A stretch of DNA of 13,109 bases from an uncultured Collinsella sp. GTDB lineage: Bacteria > Actinomycetota > Coriobacteriia > Coriobacteriales > Coriobacteriaceae. Below the pieces are notes generated by a model. It had not been told where the DNA came from, ran no database searches, and saw only the letters and a program-made list of their open reading frames with translations. Below, one piece after another: positions 10,092-13,109 of this stretch. The DNA is taken from positions 1-13,109 of the forward strand of contig CATXML010000019.1 of assembly GCA_958372035.1 (NCBI GenBank), written 5' to 3'. The position numbers and the translations under genes were made by a program. Each line of letters opens with the position of its first letter. Positions within the stretch are counted from its first letter, which is position 1.

Positions 10092-10775
10092 ATGGCCGAG
10101 AAAACGATTGATATCGCATCGCCGATTCTGTCGCGCAACGAGCGCCTGGCAGATCAGCTGCGTCAGCGATTTAATGAGACAAACACCTATGTGATCAATG
10201 TGCTGTCGAGCCCCGGCTCGGGCAAGACCACCACGATTCTGGGCACCAACGAGCGCCTGCGTGACAAAGCCGGCCTGCGCTGTGCTGTCATCGAGGGCGA
10301 TATCGCCTCGGACGTCGATGCCATCACCATGAAGGAAGCCGGCATGCCTGCCATCCAAATCAACACGGGCGGCCTGTGCCACCTCGAGGGCAACATGATC
10401 ATGGAGGCCGTTGACGCGTTCGACCAAGCTGTGGGTCTGGAAAACATCGACGTCATCTTTATCGAAAACGTGGGTAACCTGGTCTGCCCGGTCGACTTTG
10501 ACCTGGGCGAGAACCTGTCCATCATGATCCTCTCGGTGCCCGAGGGCGACGACAAGCCCATCAAGTACCCGGGCATCTTCCAGCACGCCGGCGCGCAGCT
10601 GCTCAACAAGGTCGACGTGGCCCCGGCTTTCGATTTTGACATGGATAGGTATACTAAGACACTCGATGACCTCAATCCGCAGGCGCCGCGGTTTGCCGTG
10701 AGCGCGCGCAAGGGCGAGGGCATGGATGCCTGGTGCGATTGGCTCATCGGGCAGATTGAGCAAGCAAGGGCGTAA
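10092..10775 (+). CDS. hypB: Hydrogenase nickel incorporation GTPase HypB
   Basis: SIMIBI-class GTPase that drives nickel delivery to NiFe enzymes together with HypA. It has 227 residues. The Walker A motif is SSPGSGKTT (39-47), followed by the EGDIASDVDA segment (69-78) and the guanine-specificity motif NKVD (172-175). The metal site at the dimer interface is C96-H97 (NTGGLCHLEG) plus C132 (VGNLVCPVDFDLGE). The N-terminus has neither the histidine-rich stretch nor the cysteine cluster that stores or binds nickel in some HypB proteins, so it is a minimal form. The ATG at 10092 is preferred because AAGGAG (10078-10083) lies 8 bases upstream; an in-frame GTG at 10083 overlaps that SD. The gap to hypA is 55 bp and to the topoisomerase 54 bp. 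Confidence 0.95.
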   Translation: MAEKTIDIASPILSRNERLADQLRQRFNETNTYVINVLSSPGSGKTTTILGTNERLRDKAGLRCAVIEGDIASDVDAITMKEAGMPAIQINTGGLCHLEGNMIMEAVDAFDQAVGLENIDVIFIENVGNLVCPVDFDLGENLSIMILSVPEGDDKPIKYPGIFQHAGAQLLNKVDVAPAFDFDMDRYTKTLDDLNPQAPRFAVSARKGEGMDAWCDWLIGQIEQARA

Positions 10776-10829
10776 GTCGGCCGCCATACGGGCGGGCGTA
10801 GCCGCAGAGATACGAGATAGGAGCCTCTT

Positions 10830-13109
10830 TTGAAGCTCATCATCGCCGAGAAAAACGACGCCGCGCGTCAGATCGCCGAGCGTCTGTCCACGGGCAAACC
10901 CAAAAAGGACAAGGTGTACAACACCGCCATCTACCGTTTTGAGTGGAAGGGCGAGGAGTGCGTGACCATCGGCCTTGCCGGTCACATCCTGGCGCCCGAT
11001 TTTTGCGACAGCGTGCTGTTCGATAAAAAGCTGGGTTGGTATTCGGTGACCGAGGACGGCGAGATGTTGCCGGCCGATATGCCCGATGGCCTGGCCCGCC
11101 CGCCGTACGACACCAAGCGCAAGCCGTTCCTTGCCGATGGCATTTCCATCAAGGGCTGGAAGCTCGAGAGCCTGCCTTACCTCACCTGGGCGCCCGTCAT
11201 TAAGCTACCGGCCGAGAAGGAGCTCATTCGTTCGCTCAAGAACCTTGCCAAGAAGTCCGACAGCGTCATCATCGCCACGGACTTCGATCGCGAGGGCGAG
11301 CTGATCGGTTCGGACGCCCTCAACAAGGTGCGCGAGGTTGCGCCCGACCTGCCGGTCGCTCGCGCCCAGTATTCTTCGTTTACCAAGGCCGAGATCACGC
11401 AGGCCTTCGATAATCTCGTCTCGCTCGACCAGAACCTGGCCGACGCCGGCGAGAGCCGTCAGCACATCGACCTCATTTGGGGTGCGGTGCTCACTCGCTA
11501 CCTGACGCTCGCCAAGTTTGGCGGCTTTGGTAACGTGCGTTCCGCCGGCCGCGTGCAGACGCCGACGCTCGCCCTGGTGGTCGAGCGCGAGCGCGAGCGC
11601 ATGGCGTTTGTGCCCGAGGACTATTGGCAGATCCGCGGCATGGGTGCCGCTCAGGGTGCTGCCGAGGACGATCGCTTTAAGATCGCTCACAAGACGGCGC
11701 GCTTTACCGACAAGGATGCTGCCGAGACAGCGTATGGTCACGTCGACGGTGCCAAGACGGCAACTGTCGCCGCGGTGACCAAGCGCTCGCGCAAGCAGCA
11801 GCCGCCCACGCCGTTTGCGACGACCTCGCTGCAGGCAGCCGCCGCGGCCGAGGGCATATCGCCCGCACGCACCATGCGCATCGCCGAGTCCCTCTACATG
11901 GCGGGCCTCATCAGCTACCCGCGTGTCGACAACACCGTGTACCCCGCGACGCTTGATCTGGGCGCTGTGGTGAGTGACCTTGCAAAGATCAACCCGGCGC
12001 TGGCGCCCGTGTGCAAAAAGGTACTCGCTGGTCCCATGAAGCCCACGCGCGGTAAAGTCGAGACCACCGACCACCCGCCTATCTACCCCACGGGCGAGGG
12101 CGATCCGTCCACGCTCGACGGCGGCCAGCGCAAGCTTTACGACCTCATCGCCCGCCGCTTCCTGGCGACGCTCATGGGTCCCGCGACCATCGAGAACACC
12201 AAGCTCGAGCTCGATGTGAACGGCGAGCCGTTCGTGGCTTCGGGCGACGTGCTCGTGACCCCGGGTTTCCGCGAGGCATACCCGTATGGACTCAAGCGCG
12301 ACGAGCAGATGCCGCCTCTTGAGCAGGGCGATACGGTCGACGTGTTCGACATTAAGCTCGAGGCCAAGCAGACCGAGCCGCCCGCTCGCTACAGCCAGGG
12401 CAAGCTCGTGCAGGAGATGGAAAAGCGCGGCCTGGGCACCAAGTCCACGCGTGCGAGCATCATCGAGCGCCTGTATGCCGTGCGCTATCTCAAAAACGAT
12501 CCCGTTGAGCCGAGCCAGCTGGGCATCGCCATCATCGACGCGCTGACGCAATTTGCCCCGCGCATCACGAGCCCCGATATGACCAGCGAGCTCGACGGCG
12601 ATATGACCCGCGTCGAGCGCGGTGAGGACACCGAAGAGCATGTCGTGACGCACTCGCGCGCGCTGCTGGCCGGCGTGCTCGACGAGCTGCTCAAGCACAC
12701 GCAGGAGCTAGGCGACGCCATCAGCGACGCCGTCACGGCCGATGCACGCGTGGGCGCTTGCCCCAAGTGCGGCAAGGACCTGGTTATGAAGACGAGCGCC
12801 AAGACCCGCGGCAGCTTTATCGGCTGCATGGGCTGGCCCGACTGCGATGTGACCTATCCGGTGCCGAGCGGCGTCAAGGTGAGCCCGCTCGAGGGCGAGG
12901 CGGCCGTGTGCCCCGAGTGCGGCGCGCCGCGCATTAAGTGCCAGCCGTTCCGCCAGAAGGCCTTCGAGATTTGCGTGAACCCCACGTGCCCCACCAACTA
13001 CGAGCCCGACCTTAAGGTGGGCGAGTGCAAGGTGTGCGCCGAGGCAGGACGCCATGGCGACCTGATCGCACACAAGAGCGAGAAGAGCGGCAAGCGCTTT
13101 ATCCGCTGC
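10830..13109 (+). CDS. topA: Archaeal-type DNA topoisomerase I (type IA), partial at right edge
   Basis: Relaxes negatively supercoiled DNA by single-strand cleavage through a 5'-phosphotyrosine. The frame is open for 760 codons and continues past the window. The Toprim domain has E7 (LIIAEKND) and the acidic triad D151, D153, E155 (TDFDREGELIG). The core has NVRSAGRVQTPTLALV, and the catalytic tyrosine is Y363 in GLISYPRVDNTVYP. TTDHPPIYPTG and EMEKRGLGTKSTRASIIERL resemble archaeal TopA more than E. coli TopA. The position after the active-site arginine is valine, where threonine is usual. C-terminal zinc modules begin at C644/C647/C666/C672, C694/C697 and C733/C736. The start is TTG, supported by AGGAG 6 bases upstream and by KLIIAEK as the natural N-terminus. 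It may be co-transcribed with hypB. Confidence 0.93.
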   Translation, partial: MKLIIAEKNDAARQIAERLSTGKPKKDKVYNTAIYRFEWKGEECVTIGLAGHILAPDFCDSVLFDKKLGWYSVTEDGEMLPADMPDGLARPPYDTKRKPFLADGISIKGWKLESLPYLTWAPVIKLPAEKELIRSLKNLAKKSDSVIIATDFDREGELIGSDALNKVREVAPDLPVARAQYSSFTKAEITQAFDNLVSLDQNLADAGESRQHIDLIWGAVLTRYLTLAKFGGFGNVRSAGRVQTPTLALVVERERERMAFVPEDYWQIRGMGAAQGAAEDDRFKIAHKTARFTDKDAAETAYGHVDGAKTATVAAVTKRSRKQQPPTPFATTSLQAAAAAEGISPARTMRIAESLYMAGLISYPRVDNTVYPATLDLGAVVSDLAKINPALAPVCKKVLAGPMKPTRGKVETTDHPPIYPTGEGDPSTLDGGQRKLYDLIARRFLATLMGPATIENTKLELDVNGEPFVASGDVLVTPGFREAYPYGLKRDEQMPPLEQGDTVDVFDIKLEAKQTEPPARYSQGKLVQEMEKRGLGTKSTRASIIERLYAVRYLKNDPVEPSQLGIAIIDALTQFAPRITSPDMTSELDGDMTRVERGEDTEEHVVTHSRALLAGVLDELLKHTQELGDAISDAVTADARVGACPKCGKDLVMKTSAKTRGSFIGCMGWPDCDVTYPVPSGVKVSPLEGEAAVCPECGAPRIKCQPFRQKAFEICVNPTCPTNYEPDLKVGECKVCAEAGRHGDLIAHKSEKSGKRFIRC

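Noticed and set aside
8771..10138. 455-codon minus-strand frame opposite tatC and hypA
   Set aside because: Antisense shadow of two strongly recognised genes; no SD and no domain.
10781..10795. CCGCC/GGCGG hairpin between hypB and topA as a terminator
   Set aside because: Only 5 bp long with no T-run; read-through is more likely.
11205..12698. 497-codon minus-strand frame opposite the topoisomerase
   Set aside because: Antisense to the Toprim and catalytic domains, which are intact on the plus strand.

Overview
The window is GC-rich with strongly G/C-biased third codon positions. Its gene set includes a family II Mn-dependent pyrophosphatase, a minimal tat operon with an actinobacterial-looking TatB-like subunit, an aspartate aminotransferase of the Corynebacterium type, hypA/hypB and an archaeal-type topoisomerase I. 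This suggests a high-GC anaerobic actinobacterium of the class Coriobacteriia, with Collinsella the best guess. The assignment is inferred from protein character and gene content; the window holds no rRNA or other phylogenetic marker.

Layout. Bases 1-234 have no gene: they hold a strong hairpin and two terminator-like structures. Bases 235-1959 carry a minus-strand pair, a GntR/UTRA regulator followed by a short type I mannose-6-phosphate isomerase. A 340-bp divergent gap (1960-2299), AT-rich in its left half and full of inverted repeats, separates this pair from a plus-strand ROK-family glucokinase (2300-3253). Next come the pyrophosphatase PpaC (3420-4343) with a textbook terminator, the Na+/H+ antiporter NhaA (4612-5970) behind a leader that contains a terminator-like hairpin, and a 16-bp perfect terminator stem. 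A small minus-strand gene of unknown function (6082-6336) is divergent from the aminotransferase (6486-7790). A stand-alone STAS-domain protein (7842-8156) follows. From 8310 to the right edge four complete genes and one partial gene run tightly on the plus strand: a TatB-like tat subunit, tatC, hypA, hypB and an archaeal-type DNA topoisomerase I cut by the window end.

How the genes fit together. manA and the ROK kinase feed hexoses into glycolysis, and the GntR/UTRA protein is probably a sugar-phosphate-responsive regulator of manA and possibly of the divergent kinase. PpaC, NhaA and the aminotransferase are housekeeping functions, each with its own transcription signals. The tat-hyp cluster makes biological sense: HypA/HypB insert nickel into NiFe enzymes, and many NiFe hydrogenases are exported folded by Tat.

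No defence system, prophage, transposase gene or CRISPR array is visible. The most unusual non-coding content is a set of intergenic hairpins (2206-2244, 3256-3305, 6026-6077) whose stems differ in sequence while their loops share a CTG(T/A)(C/T)CC core. The nhaA leader, with a terminator stem upstream of a second hairpin that touches the ribosome-binding site, is the next best candidate for something new.
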